Assembly (NCBI RefSeq): GCF_001439735.1
Contig: NZ_JYLN01000007.1
Location: forward strand, 1-64,000
DNA: 64,000 nucleotides
Direction of reading: 5' to 3'
DNA from: Pseudomonas paralactis
GTDB lineage: Bacteria > Pseudomonadota > Gammaproteobacteria > Pseudomonadales > Pseudomonadaceae
The translations under genes and the position numbers were made by a program. Under the pieces are notes generated by a model. The model was not told the DNA's origin and did no database searches. It saw nothing but the letters and a program-made list of their open reading frames with translations. Positions 1-9,085 of the stretch are shown one piece after another. Position 1 is the first letter of the stretch. The number at the start of each line of letters is the position of its first letter.

Positions 1-92
1 TCGGCTGACAAAGACTGATTGATCGTCGTATGCTTTTTCATGGGCTCGCCCTCGCTGTCGTTGGCTTCTATAAGAATGCCACCGTGGCGCAT
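1..92 (-). CDS. possible 5' end of a gene downstream of cdaR (partial)
   Basis: After the cdaR stop the minus strand stays open in the same frame to the window edge. Two ATG codons could start a gene, at 92 and at 41, each with a GAGG-type element a few bases upstream. From the second the product would begin MKKHTTINQSLSA. The piece is too short to recognise and could be chance. Confidence 0.25.
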   Translation of the reverse strand, partial: MRHGGILIEANDSEGEPMKKHTTINQSLSA

Positions 93-122
93 AGACGCCT
101 CGGCTTGGGCGAGTCCATCTAA

Positions 123-1223
123 TTACAGGGGTTCAGGCAACAACTGCACTCCCAGGTACAAGGCAAGCATACCGTCGAGGGTCAGCGGATCGATGCCGCT
201 GAGTTCGGCTATGCGCTCCATGCGGTAACGCAGGCTGTTACGGTGGATGCCCAAGGCATCGGCACACGCCTGGCTTTGCCCGTCGTGCTCGCACCAACTG
301 CGCAGGGTGGCCAGCAGTTGCCCGTTGCCGTCCTTGGCCAGCACTTTGCGCAAAGGATTGAGCAGTTCGTCCAGGGCGTCGTCGTTACGATGGCGCCAGA
401 GCATGACCGGCAGACGATAACGATTGAGGGTTAACAGGCGGGTGTGCGGCAGCAGATCGCGGCCATAGGCAAGCAGATCCCCCACCCGCCGGTAACAGCG
501 GCGCAGCCCAGCCAGGCCATCCGCTTGCCCGCCGACGGCAACGCGCAGGATATTCCAGCCCAGGCCGTCGAGTTTTTCCAGCAAGCGCGGATTATCGACC
601 TGCACAGCGGCAGGCCGGCACCACAGCAGGGAGAACTGCGCAGGGCTGACGCACCAACTGTCGGGATAGCGGCTGGTGAGCCAGGCGCTCAAAGCTTCTG
701 CCGATTGGCCCGGGCCCATTTCGAACAGGTATGGCGTGCGCGCAAGGTTTGGCTTGAGGCCCAGCTGCCGGGCTTCATCCACCAGGCGGGGTGAGTCGCC
801 ATTGTCGGCCAGCAGCAAGGCCAGCAGATCATCGCAACGCTGGCGGCGCCATTGTTGTTCGGTTTGCTGGTGGCGATGGCTGACCAACATTTCAGCCGTC
901 ATGCGCACCAGTTCGGCATAGGTGCGCAGCCCATCCGGTTCGCCGGTAATGCCCAGCACGCCGATCAAACGCTGATCATGCATGAGCGGCAGGTTGATGC
1001 CAGGTTGCACACCCTTGAGATGCTTGGCGGTCTGCCCGTCGATTTCTACCACCCTGCCATTGGCCAGGACCAGTTGCGCGCCTTCGTGACGAGTATTGAT
1101 ACGTTCCGGCTCGCCGCTGCCGAGGATCAGGCCCTGGCTGTCCATGACGTTGACGTTATACGGCAGGATGGCCATGGTGCGATCGACAATCTCCTGCGCC
1201 AAGTCATGATCCAGCTCGAACAT
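123..1223 (-). CDS. cdaR: CdaR-type sugar diacid regulator
   Basis: Transcriptional regulator of 366 aa, the usual size for CdaR. In enterobacteria CdaR activates glucarate/galactarate/glycerate catabolism. The N-terminal 130 residues match a sugar-diacid recognition domain (start FELDHDLAQEIVDRTM, then NVMDSQGLILGSG). The C-terminus has the PucR/CdaR-type helix-turn-helix, ALGIHRNSLRYRMERI. The ATG at 1223 opens a 160-base divergent intergenic region shared with the MFS permease at 1385, which makes that permease the obvious target. Family assignment is firm; the inducer is inferred. Confidence 0.9.
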   Translation of the reverse strand: MFELDHDLAQEIVDRTMAILPYNVNVMDSQGLILGSGEPERINTRHEGAQLVLANGRVVEIDGQTAKHLKGVQPGINLPLMHDQRLIGVLGITGEPDGLRTYAELVRMTAEMLVSHRHQQTEQQWRRQRCDDLLALLLADNGDSPRLVDEARQLGLKPNLARTPYLFEMGPGQSAEALSAWLTSRYPDSWCVSPAQFSLLWCRPAAVQVDNPRLLEKLDGLGWNILRVAVGGQADGLAGLRRCYRRVGDLLAYGRDLLPHTRLLTLNRYRLPVMLWRHRNDDALDELLNPLRKVLAKDGNGQLLATLRSWCEHDGQSQACADALGIHRNSLRYRMERIAELSGIDPLTLDGMLALYLGVQLLPEPL

Positions 1224-1384
1224 GGGGCTAATTTCCTAAAAAGACAGGTTGTTCACCGGCACAGCGCAAACGCGGCTTAGCTGTGCGTCGGCACAAAGAC
1301 AGTCGCCCATGACGTCGCCGAGACTGTGGGGGCGGTCAACGTTACCCTCGCGCCGCGAAAAATCATAATAAAGAGAGAATCCCC

Positions 1385-2695
1385 ATGCCACAGAGCGCCA
1401 CTGCCGCACTGGCCAGCGATGACGATAAAAACGCCATCTACAAGCGCATCACCCTGCGCCTGATCCCCTTCATCTTCATCTGCTATCTGTTCAACTACCT
1501 CGACCGGGTCAACGTTGGCTTTGCCAAGTTGCAGATGCTCGATGCATTGAAGTTCAGCGAAACCGTGTACGGCCTGGGCGCCGGGATTTTCTTTATCGGC
1601 TATGTGCTGTGCGGCGTGCCGAGCAACCTGGCACTGACCCGGTTTGGACCACGGCGCTGGATTGCGCTGATGATGATCGTGTGGGGCACGCTGTCTACGT
1701 GTCTGCTGTTCGTGACCACCCCTACGCACTTTTACACCTTGCGCCTGTTTACCGGCGCCGCTGAGGCTGGTTTCTTCCCCGGTGTGGTGCTGTACCTCTC
1801 CCAGTGGTTCCCGACCTTCCGCCGTGGGCGGATCATGGCGCTGTTCATGTCGGCGATCCCGGTATCGGGCTTGCTCGGCAGCCCGTTTTCCGGCTGGATT
1901 CTCAACCACTTCGCCGCCGGCCAAGGGGGCTTGGCCGGCTGGCAGTGGATGTTCCTGCTGCAAGGCATCCCCACCGTAATCCTCGGCGCCCTCGCCTACT
2001 TCCTGCTCAGTGACAGTTTCGCCAACGCCAAGTGGCTCAAACCCCATGAGCGCGCCGTGTTGGAAGCCGACCAGGCCACGGACCTGGCGAACAAGCCCGT
2101 AACCACCAGCGACTCGCTGGCCGAAGTGTTCAAGAACCCGGCGATCTGGGCGTTCGGCCTGATCTACTTCTGCATCCAGAGCGGCGTGTACGCCATCAAC
2201 TTCTGGTTGCCGTCAATTATCAAGAGCCTGGGTTTCAGCGATAACCTGGTGATTGGCTGGCTCAGTGCGATCCCCTATCTGCTCGCGGCGGTGTTCATGT
2301 TGCTGGTGGGCCGCTCCGCTGATTTGCGCAAGGAACGCCGCTGGCATTTGGTGGTGCCCATGCTGATGGGCGCAATCGGCCTGGTGATTGCGGTGAACTT
2401 CGCCACTACGCCTGCCATCGCCATTCTTGGCCTGACCATCGCCACCATGGGTGCTCTCACCGGACTGCCAATGTTCTGGCCGGTGCCCACCGCCATGCTC
2501 AGCGCGGGCGCGGCGGCGGGTGGTCTGGCGCTGATAAACTCCATGGGGCAGATGGCGGGCTTTCTCAGCCCCTATATCGTGGGGTTTGTGAAAGACGCTA
2601 CCGGATCCACTGATGTGGCGCTGTACTTGCTGGCGGCGGTGATTGTGGGGGGGAGCGTGTTGGCGTTGCGCATGACCCGTACGCTCAAGGCATAA
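1385..2695 (+). CDS. MFS permease, anion:cation symporter family (sugar acid/tartrate-like)
   Basis: A 436-aa inner-membrane transporter with about 12 membrane segments. It has the typical start of the anion/cation symporter MFS subfamily: RLIPFIFICYLFNYLDRVNV, followed by GLGAGIFFIGY and NLALTRFGPRRW. Members import hexuronates, galactarate/glucarate, tartrate or phthalate. Its divergent neighbour is a CdaR regulator, so uptake of a sugar diacid is the best guess, although the sequence alone does not fix the substrate. A GAGAGAA ribosome site precedes the ATG. No catabolic enzyme follows; the next gene is unrelated. Confidence 0.8.
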   Translation: MPQSATAALASDDDKNAIYKRITLRLIPFIFICYLFNYLDRVNVGFAKLQMLDALKFSETVYGLGAGIFFIGYVLCGVPSNLALTRFGPRRWIALMMIVWGTLSTCLLFVTTPTHFYTLRLFTGAAEAGFFPGVVLYLSQWFPTFRRGRIMALFMSAIPVSGLLGSPFSGWILNHFAAGQGGLAGWQWMFLLQGIPTVILGALAYFLLSDSFANAKWLKPHERAVLEADQATDLANKPVTTSDSLAEVFKNPAIWAFGLIYFCIQSGVYAINFWLPSIIKSLGFSDNLVIGWLSAIPYLLAAVFMLLVGRSADLRKERRWHLVVPMLMGAIGLVIAVNFATTPAIAILGLTIATMGALTGLPMFWPVPTAMLSAGAAAGGLALINSMGQMAGFLSPYIVGFVKDATGSTDVALYLLAAVIVGGSVLALRMTRTLKA

Positions 2696-2784
2696 CAGTA
2701 AGCGGCGTCAGGCTTCAAGGGCGCTTGCGCCTGCTTGGCGCGTTAACCTAAAGCACGACCTGGAATTAAAAAGCCGTCACTTAA

Positions 2785-2803
2785 ACCTGTCATACCTGAC
2801 AGT
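2785..2803. promoter_or_regulatory. lux-box-like palindrome upstream of the 2874 gene
   Basis: CTGTCA-TACC-TGACAG is a perfect 6-bp dyad that also fits the CT-N12-AG rule of LuxR-family operators. It lies about 80 bases before the ATG of the following gene, so a start site about 42 bases downstream of its centre is possible. No luxI or luxR homologue is in this window. Confidence 0.3.
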
Positions 2804-2873
2804 ATCCAGCACTTTCGAGGTTTCTTACGCTGTCGGTGTGGCGATTGCCCACCGACCGCAGAGGAGCGTTGAC

Positions 2874-3734
2874 ATGACTGGCAAAACAGCAAAAAACACT
2901 GAAGGGACGTTTGAAGTCACCGTCCGGGGTGACCTGCACATCGATTTCACCGGCGACGCCGGCGAGATGCGGCTGCACCGAGATCCCAGCGAAGAATGGC
3001 ATTTGGCAGGGCTCCACCGTTTATCCGAGGCGCCCGAAGACTACCTGGCCTGTGATGTGTACCTGCCCGCCGATCTACCGCTGGACGCAACTCCACATAC
3101 TTACAATTTTGCAGATGGCAAAGCCAGGCTTCACTTTTGGACCCGCGAACACCAGGGCAACCAAACTTATGTCGCATTTGAAGGAACGGTGGTAGTGGCT
3201 TTCGACGGCACGCATATAACCGCGTCGTTCAAATGTACCGCAGCCTTTGGAAGCAGCCGGTTAACGCTCGACGGTAAGGCGGAACTGACCGGCCTTTCAA
3301 CTGGCCTTACCGCACAGTACCCCGCAAAGGGCCACCTGAGCGCTACCTTCGTGGGGGGACCGCATCCAGGGCCCCATTTCGTCGCCAATGAACTGAGAAT
3401 TGACAGCTCAAACTTTGATGGACATAGACCGGACCGTTGGATCTTTATAGGCGAGCACAAGGATGACGGGCTGCCGCAGGTTCGTAATATTATCGGGATC
3501 GTCATCGACAAAGCCGCGAGCGGTCTGAAGCACGACTTGGCGGGAAACAATCAGGTTCGGATTCAGTATCAACGGGTGCCCGGCTTGGCCTTTACTGCAT
3601 ACGCGGGCGAGCTGTTGCTGGATGAACTGGCTTCCGATGATAAAGCCTCAGGCACTTTTACCTGCTCGTTCCGGACATACGACGGGCAAGAGTTCACGCT
3701 GGTCGATGGTAACTTTGCGCTGAACAGGGCTTGA
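2874..3734 (+). CDS. hypothetical protein, 286 aa
   Basis: I do not recognise this family. The ATG at 2874 is chosen because a strong GAGGAG site sits 7 bases upstream; an in-frame GTG at 2838 has none. The product has no signal peptide or membrane segment. It is rich in alternating hydrophobic/polar stretches such as FEVTVRGDLHIDF, LDGKAELTGLSTGL and GTFTCSFRTYDGQEF, which suggests a mainly beta-sheet cytoplasmic or leaderless protein. It stands alone between the MFS gene and a large repeat. The palindrome at 2785 may control it. Confidence 0.65.
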   Translation: MTGKTAKNTEGTFEVTVRGDLHIDFTGDAGEMRLHRDPSEEWHLAGLHRLSEAPEDYLACDVYLPADLPLDATPHTYNFADGKARLHFWTREHQGNQTYVAFEGTVVVAFDGTHITASFKCTAAFGSSRLTLDGKAELTGLSTGLTAQYPAKGHLSATFVGGPHPGPHFVANELRIDSSNFDGHRPDRWIFIGEHKDDGLPQVRNIIGIVIDKAASGLKHDLAGNNQVRIQYQRVPGLAFTAYAGELLLDELASDDKASGTFTCSFRTYDGQEFTLVDGNFALNRA

Positions 3735-3780
3735 GTTGGCTTTGCTTCCTGTCAAGGTTGGCTTGTCACCCACTGCACGG

Positions 3781-4238
3781 GTATCTACACAACTTTGGTG
3801 CGAAGCCGGACCTGTGGGAGGGGGCCTGCCCCCGATGGCGGCCTCAGGGCCGACCAGGGTGCTGGGCTTTGATCGAGTACATATCCGTTATTTGGGTAAT
3901 GGCTGCTATGGGTTCCGCTTTTACAGCGGGTCACTTTCGAAAAGCGCGAAAGTAACCAAAGCGCTCTTGCCCCACCACTCGGCACCTCGCTTAGGCTCGG
4001 TGTGCCCGTAATCCGCCAGGGATTTGGGGGGCCGCCGCCACGCGCCATCCATGGCGCGGGGCGGCTAAACCGGCATCCCTGCCGGTTTACCCCCCAAATC
4101 CCTGTCGAATTCCGGCCAGCGTGGTTTGACGGGGCGCCTGAGATCAAGATCAAAAGCAGATCAAGAGCAAGAGCAAGAGCAAGAGCGGCTCGCTTCGCAT
4201 CGTGGTTACTGTTGGCGACTGCAAAGTTGTGTAGATAC
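3781..4238. repeat. 458-bp structured intergenic element with 16-bp terminal inverted repeats
   Basis: Both ends carry the same 16 bases in inverted orientation: GTATCTACACAACTTT at 3781-3796 and its exact complement at 4223-4238. Inside are a perfect 15-bp inverted repeat (4017-4031 with 4090-4104), a nested AAACCGGC/GCCGGTTT hairpin, a GCGCCAT/ATGGCGC palindrome and a short AAGAGC tandem run near 4162-4190. Open frames cross it on both strands, but they have no ribosome sites and low-complexity translations. Together with its flanks this fills the 780-base gap between the 2874 gene and the aldo/keto reductase. I read it as a non-coding repeat or non-autonomous mobile element. Confidence 0.65.
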
Positions 4239-4513
4239 TTATGCACCCCACCGGCAAGCCAAGGCCTGTTTTACAACCGCCCACTGCCACTTCTTCCGTC
4301 CGCCCCCTGCGCCCAACAGACAATGCCCCGTTACATCAACTGATGTGCCCTCACCGCCTGCACGTGTCGGAGCGGGTGTAAGTGCTGCGTCGCTTTTTAC
4401 AGGCACGCTGCCAGACATTGCTGCGCACATGAAGAAATACGCCCAGGGCTTGTTCCAGAGCCGTCGGGTCTGGTATTGCATGACTCACATTTGCCTGCCA
4501 CAAGGAGCTTTGC

Positions 4514-5530
4514 ATGATTTACCGCACATTGGGCCAGTCCGGGTTGAAGGTCAGCGCACTGACGCTCGGCACCATGATGTTTGGCGAACAGACCAGCACC
4601 GAAGACTCTCTGCGTATCATCGACAAGGCCTGGGACCAGGGCATCAATTTTATCGACACCGCCGATGTCTACACCGGCGGGCGCTCCGAAGAGATCGTCG
4701 GCGAAGCCATTGCGCGCAATCGCCAGGATTGGGTGCTGGCCACCAAAGTCGGTTTCGGCCCCGCCGATGGTTTGCCCAATCGCAGCGGGTTGAACCGCAA
4801 GCGCATCTTCAATGCGTTGGAAGCCAGCCTGACGCGCCTGGATACCGATTATCTGGACATTTACTACCTGCACCGTGAAGACCACGGCACGCCTCTGGAG
4901 GTGACTGTGTCGGCCATCGGAGACCTGATCCGCCAAGGCAAGATCCGCTACTGGGGCCTGTCCAATTACCGCGGGTGGCGCATCGCTGAAGTGATTCGCG
5001 TGGCCGAACGTCTGGGGGTGGATAAACCCATCATCAGTCAGCCGCTGTATAACATCGTCAACCGCCAGGCCGAGGTCGAGCAAATCACCGCGGCGGCAGC
5101 CTATGGTTTGGGTGTGGTGCCTTACAGCCCGCTGGCACGAGGAGTGCTCAGTGGCAAGTACGCGCCTGACGTTACACCCGAGCCAGGCAGCCGTGCCGCG
5201 CGCCAGGACAAGCGCATCCTGGAAACCGAATGGCGGGTTGAGTCGCTGCGCATCGCCCAGCTGATCCAGCAATACACCCAGGGACGTGGCGTGGGGATTG
5301 TAGAGTTCGCCATTGCCTGGGTGCTGAACAACGCGGCAGTGAGTTCGGCAATTGTCGGGCCGCGTACCGAGGCGCAGTGGGATGCCTACACTCGCGCGCT
5401 GGAGGTCAACATCACAGCTGAGGATGAGGCATTCATTGATTCGCTGGTCACGCCAGGGCATTCCTCCACACCGGGGTTCAATGATGTGGGCCATTTCGTT
5501 TCCGGCCGAGTGGCGTTGCCAGCGGGCTGA
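4514..5530 (+). CDS. aldo/keto reductase
   Basis: A 338-aa NADPH-dependent oxidoreductase of the (beta/alpha)8 aldo/keto reductase superfamily. The catalytic residues are in place: Asp48 and Tyr53 in FIDTADVYTGGRSEE, Lys78 in LATKVGFG, and the His of YYLHRED. The cofactor end shows AIVGPRTEAQ. It resembles the Tas/YhdN-like and voltage-channel beta-type AKRs (GTMMFGEQTS near the start). AAGGAG lies just before the ATG. It is a single gene; a hairpin at 5565-5596 follows. The substrate is unknown. Confidence 0.88.
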   Translation: MIYRTLGQSGLKVSALTLGTMMFGEQTSTEDSLRIIDKAWDQGINFIDTADVYTGGRSEEIVGEAIARNRQDWVLATKVGFGPADGLPNRSGLNRKRIFNALEASLTRLDTDYLDIYYLHREDHGTPLEVTVSAIGDLIRQGKIRYWGLSNYRGWRIAEVIRVAERLGVDKPIISQPLYNIVNRQAEVEQITAAAAYGLGVVPYSPLARGVLSGKYAPDVTPEPGSRAARQDKRILETEWRVESLRIAQLIQQYTQGRGVGIVEFAIAWVLNNAAVSSAIVGPRTEAQWDAYTRALEVNITAEDEAFIDSLVTPGHSSTPGFNDVGHFVSGRVALPAG

Positions 5531-5564
5531 CATCTGCCTGATGCCTTGAGAAGAACCGGTAAAA

Positions 5565-5596
5565 CTGAGGCGAGGGAGCAAGCTCGCTCGCCTCAG
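5565..5596. terminator. hairpin after the aldo/keto reductase
   Basis: A perfect 10-bp inverted repeat, CTGAGGCGAG/CTCGCCTCAG, surrounds a 12-base loop. No clear T-run follows, so it may be a REP-type palindrome rather than a strict Rho-independent terminator. Confidence 0.4.
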
Positions 5597-5706
5597 GTGA
5601 TTGGATGTCTGCTCTAGTGCTTAACCGGCAGGCACATTCTATTTCTCGCAAAAACCGCCATACTCCGCCCTTGAACTGGATATGAATCGGCTTTCGCGAG
5701 GACAGC

Positions 5707-6588
5707 GTGTCTAAAGGTGTAGTGTTATCGGTCTTGGCCTCGGTGTTGTTTGCCGTGATGTATTACTTCACGTCACTGCTCACACCGTTGAGTGGCCTGG
5801 AGATTTTTGGCTGGCGCATGTTGCTCACCGTCCCATGCATGACGGTGTTCATGATCGTCAGCGGCGAATGGCGTCGGGTGTGGGAATTGCTGCGCATGCT
5901 GGCGGCCAGGCCGCGTCTGATCGGCGGCGTACTGGTGTCCTCTGCCTTGCTCGGTGTGCAATTGTGGCTGTTTATGTGGGCGCCGCTGAATGGGCGCAGC
6001 CTGGATGTGTCGGTGGGGTACTTTCTGCTGCCGCTGACCATGGTGCTCACCGGGCGCCTGGTCTACGGCGAGCGGTTGTCACGGTTGCAGCAGATCGCCG
6101 TGGTGTTTGCGGTGCTGGGCGTACTGAACGAGTTGTATCAGGCCGGTGGTTTTTCCTGGGCAACCCTGGTGGTGATCATCGGCTACCCGGTGTATTTCGT
6201 GGTGCGCAAATACCTGACCACCGACCATTTGGGTGGGCTGTGGCTGGATATGGCGCTCATGCTGCCGGTAGCCTGGTGGTTTGTGCAGAGCGGCGAACAG
6301 GGCTTTGCGGTGCTCGATGCACATCCCAAACTCTACGCGCTGATTCCGATGCTGGGTTTGATCAGCGCTTCGGCACTGGTGAGCTACATCATTGCCAGTC
6401 GCTTGCTGGCGTTCAGCCTGTTCGGGCTACTCAGCTATGTGGAGCCAGTGCTGCTGCTGGCTGTGGCGTTGCTGTTGGGCGAAGGGATCGAGGGCGGACA
6501 GTGGCTGACCTATATTCCGATCTGGCTGGCGGTGATGGTGCTGGTGTATGAAGGGTTCAAGCATTTGGTGCGTCAGCGCCGGGCCTGA
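5707..6588 (+). CDS. rarD: EamA-family permease, RarD type
   Basis: An inner-membrane protein of 293 aa with ten predicted hydrophobic segments arranged as two EamA repeats. The opening (SKGVVLSVLASVLFAVMYY, then PLSGLEIFGWRM) is characteristic of RarD, the chloramphenicol-sensitive-protein subfamily of drug/metabolite transporters. The start is GTG at 5707 with GAGGA eight bases upstream; no ATG fits. Substrate and direction of transport are not known for the family. Confidence 0.85.
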   Translation: MSKGVVLSVLASVLFAVMYYFTSLLTPLSGLEIFGWRMLLTVPCMTVFMIVSGEWRRVWELLRMLAARPRLIGGVLVSSALLGVQLWLFMWAPLNGRSLDVSVGYFLLPLTMVLTGRLVYGERLSRLQQIAVVFAVLGVLNELYQAGGFSWATLVVIIGYPVYFVVRKYLTTDHLGGLWLDMALMLPVAWWFVQSGEQGFAVLDAHPKLYALIPMLGLISASALVSYIIASRLLAFSLFGLLSYVEPVLLLAVALLLGEGIEGGQWLTYIPIWLAVMVLVYEGFKHLVRQRRA

Positions 6589-6639
6589 ATAGAGGGTGTG
6601 GGGGTATCCGTACCCCTCGTTATTACGGCGAGGATGGAA

Positions 6640-7842
6640 TCAGGTCCTCACCTCTGGGGACGGTTCTTCGTACGTGCCGGCCTTTTCTTCGATGGTATCG
6701 GCCAGCTCATTTAACCTTTTTCTCCAGGTGCCATAACGGGGAATATTGCTCTGTATGGTGTGACCCACACTTTCCAAGCGGGCATCCATCGTTTCTTTAT
6801 CGACACCAAACACCTTGCCGATCCGATTGTCATGGTTCAATTCAAGCAGCGTTCCCGCCACAGGGTTTTTCAGTATTTCCTCAATAGAGGTGGCAACGTC
6901 GTCAGGAACGCCTAGCTCTTTGAGTGCCGTCCCAATACTGTGCCCTGGGTTTCTGAGCTGCTTCACAAGTTCATCCAAAAGCCCGCGCAAGTCATTAGCC
7001 CCAGAGTTGTCCAGCGCGCTGCTGACGACTTTGTGCAGGAACTTTTTTTGCGTCATCGGTATGAGCGCTTTGTGTTCGTTCAGCCCGTTTTGAACAAAGA
7101 AATATTCGTTCTTCCCTCTGGCCCCTTGTAGGTTTCCGTAAGCGTCGAAAGAATAAAGCACCACCTGTCCATCCGGCTGACGCCCTTGATAAATGGGCGT
7201 GCCCTTGGGCCCGACACCCACGTATTTCCATTCGCAGAGCCCTTCAAACGGAACGACGTCCATGTTCAGGCGCTCAAAGACGTCGCCCTTCACGATCGCA
7301 AAACGCCCCACCACTACGTTGGTGTCGCCGGCTTCGAACTGAACCAGGCTCTGCTCCACCCGTCCCTGCTGCCCTGGTGATCTCGAATTGGCAAAGTGCC
7401 GTACAAATTGGGCCCGCGCAATCGGGTCTGTGGCTACAGCCTTAACCCAGTCAGTCATCTGTTCGACGGTATCGAACTCGTGAAACGACATGAATTCATC
7501 TTCCGGCATATACACAACAAAATTGGGGCCTTCGGTCGAGGGGGGGACCCGCTGGATCATTACCATATCCTGGGATTGAAACCCGTTGACGGCAAATGTC
7601 GAGACCTGCACACCAGGGGCTCCGGCTTTATCTGGGTACACAACCGCCTTCACCAACGCGTGCCCTCTGGCAGTTAAGTCACCACTGCGAAACTGTTCTT
7701 CACCCTCATCGCAAAAGCGCTTGCGCGCCATGTTGATGGGATCGACGTTATGGGTCGAGCGCACATTGCGGACGGGGTCTGCGTGCTGCGGTGAGATCGG
7801 AGCACCTGACGGCGGTTTTAGAGTAGGAGAATTCACATTCAT
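6640..7842 (-). CDS. hypothetical protein, 400 aa, possibly a toxin- or effector-like protein
   Basis: Not firmly recognised. The start at 7842 has a good AGAGGTG site. The first 35 residues are Pro/Ser/Asn-rich and look disordered (NVNSPTLKPPSGAPISPQH); there is no signal peptide or transmembrane segment. A middle stretch, PIARAQFVRHFANSRSPGQQ, followed by an alpha/beta segment (VVVGRFAIVKGDVFERLN) recalls domains of the large dermonecrotic-toxin-like proteins common in pseudomonads (DUF6543 group). That similarity is from memory and weak. The C-terminal 150 residues are helical and charged. It stands alone between a permease and hpd. Confidence 0.5.
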   Translation of the reverse strand: MNVNSPTLKPPSGAPISPQHADPVRNVRSTHNVDPINMARKRFCDEGEEQFRSGDLTARGHALVKAVVYPDKAGAPGVQVSTFAVNGFQSQDMVMIQRVPPSTEGPNFVVYMPEDEFMSFHEFDTVEQMTDWVKAVATDPIARAQFVRHFANSRSPGQQGRVEQSLVQFEAGDTNVVVGRFAIVKGDVFERLNMDVVPFEGLCEWKYVGVGPKGTPIYQGRQPDGQVVLYSFDAYGNLQGARGKNEYFFVQNGLNEHKALIPMTQKKFLHKVVSSALDNSGANDLRGLLDELVKQLRNPGHSIGTALKELGVPDDVATSIEEILKNPVAGTLLELNHDNRIGKVFGVDKETMDARLESVGHTIQSNIPRYGTWRKRLNELADTIEEKAGTYEEPSPEVRT

Positions 7843-7962
7843 AAGCGCACCTCTTCGGAATTGAAGCGCAGGTTTTTCTGCGCTCCTCGCCTCTATGTGA
7901 TTTTTTAAGAAACATCTGTTCCTGTTTCACCGCCCACCAATTGCAACTCGGTATAACAGACA

Positions 7963-7992
7963 CAAAAAAGCCCGGTAAAAACCGGGCCGTTT
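7963..7992 (-). terminator. Rho-independent terminator of hpd
   Basis: On the minus strand a GCCCGGT/ACCGGGC stem with a short loop is followed by TTTTTTG. It lies 17 bases beyond the hpd stop codon. Confidence 0.85.
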
Positions 7993-8008
7993 TGCTTTAA
8001 CGAAGTAC

Positions 8009-9085
8009 TCAGTCGGTAGTCAGCACACCACGCCGCACCTGGTCGCGCTCAATCGACTCGAACAGCGCCTTGAAATTGCCTTCGCCAAATCCATCGTCGC
8101 CCTTGCGCTGGATGAATTCGAAGAACACCGGCCCCATCAGGGTTTCCGAGAAGATCTGCAACAGCAGACGCTTATCGCCAGCAACCGACGAACCGTCCAG
8201 CAGGATGCCACGCGATTGCAACTGGTCCACCGGCTCACCATGGTTCGGCAGGCGGCCTTCAAGCATTTCGTAGTAGGTGTCTGGCGGTGCGGTCATAAAG
8301 CGCATGCCGATCTTCTTCAGCGCGTCCCAGGTTTTGACCAGGTCGTCGGTGAGGAATGCCACGTGTTGAATGCCTTCGCCATTGAACTGCATCAGGAACT
8401 CTTCGATCTGGCCGGCGCCCTTGGACGATTCTTCGTTCAGCGGGATGCGGATCTTGCCGTCCGGCGCGCTCATGGCCTTGGAGGTCAGGCCGGTGTACTC
8501 GCCCTTGATGTCGAAATAGCGCGCTTCGCGGAAGTTGAACAGTTTTTCGTAGAAGTTGGCCCAATAGATCATGCGCCCGCGATAGACGTTGTGGGTCAGG
8601 TGGTCGATAACCTTGAGGCCAGCGCCTACCGGGTTGCGGTCAACGCCTTCGAGATAGACGAAATCAATGTCATAGATCGAGTTGCCTTCGCCGAAGCGGT
8701 CGATCAGGTACAACGGTGAACCGCCGATGCCTTTGATCGCCGGCAGGTTCAGCTCCATCGGCCCGGTTTCAATATGGATCGGCTGAGCGCCCAGTTCCAG
8801 GGCCCGGTTGTAGGCTTTTTGCGAGTCCTTGACGCGGAACGCCATGCCGCACACCGAGGGGCCGTGTTCGGCCGCGAAATAAGCGGCAAGACTGCCCGGC
8901 TCGTTGTTGAGGATCAGGTTGATCTCGCCCTGGCGATACAGGTGAACATCTTTGGAACGGTGGGTCGCCACCTTGGTGAAGCCCATGATCTCGAAGATCG
9001 GCTCCAGCGTGCCGGGCGTCGGCGATGCGAATTCGATAAATTCAAAGCCCGTCAGGCCCATTGGGTTTTCATATTGGTCGGTCAT
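8009..9085 (-). CDS. hpd: 4-hydroxyphenylpyruvate dioxygenase
   Basis: Converts 4-hydroxyphenylpyruvate to homogentisate in tyrosine catabolism; a soluble non-heme Fe(II) enzyme. The 358-aa length is that of the Pseudomonas enzyme. The two vicinal-oxygen-chelate halves are visible, and the metal ligands are His in VIDHLTHNV, His in GIQHVAFL and Glu in FFEFIQRKG near the C-terminus. The start has a TGAGG ribosome site, and a terminator follows. It is monocistronic. The upstream 9086-9330 region shows no gene and presumably holds its promoter. Confidence 0.97.
   Translation of the reverse strand: MTDQYENPMGLTGFEFIEFASPTPGTLEPIFEIMGFTKVATHRSKDVHLYRQGEINLILNNEPGSLAAYFAAEHGPSVCGMAFRVKDSQKAYNRALELGAQPIHIETGPMELNLPAIKGIGGSPLYLIDRFGEGNSIYDIDFVYLEGVDRNPVGAGLKVIDHLTHNVYRGRMIYWANFYEKLFNFREARYFDIKGEYTGLTSKAMSAPDGKIRIPLNEESSKGAGQIEEFLMQFNGEGIQHVAFLTDDLVKTWDALKKIGMRFMTAPPDTYYEMLEGRLPNHGEPVDQLQSRGILLDGSSVAGDKRLLLQIFSETLMGPVFFEFIQRKGDDGFGEGNFKALFESIERDQVRRGVLTTD

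Noticed and set aside
3785..4246. 153-codon minus-strand frame across the 458-bp element
   Set aside because: It spans palindromes and the AAGAGC run, has no ribosome site, and its translation (ALALALALDLLLILIS) is low complexity.
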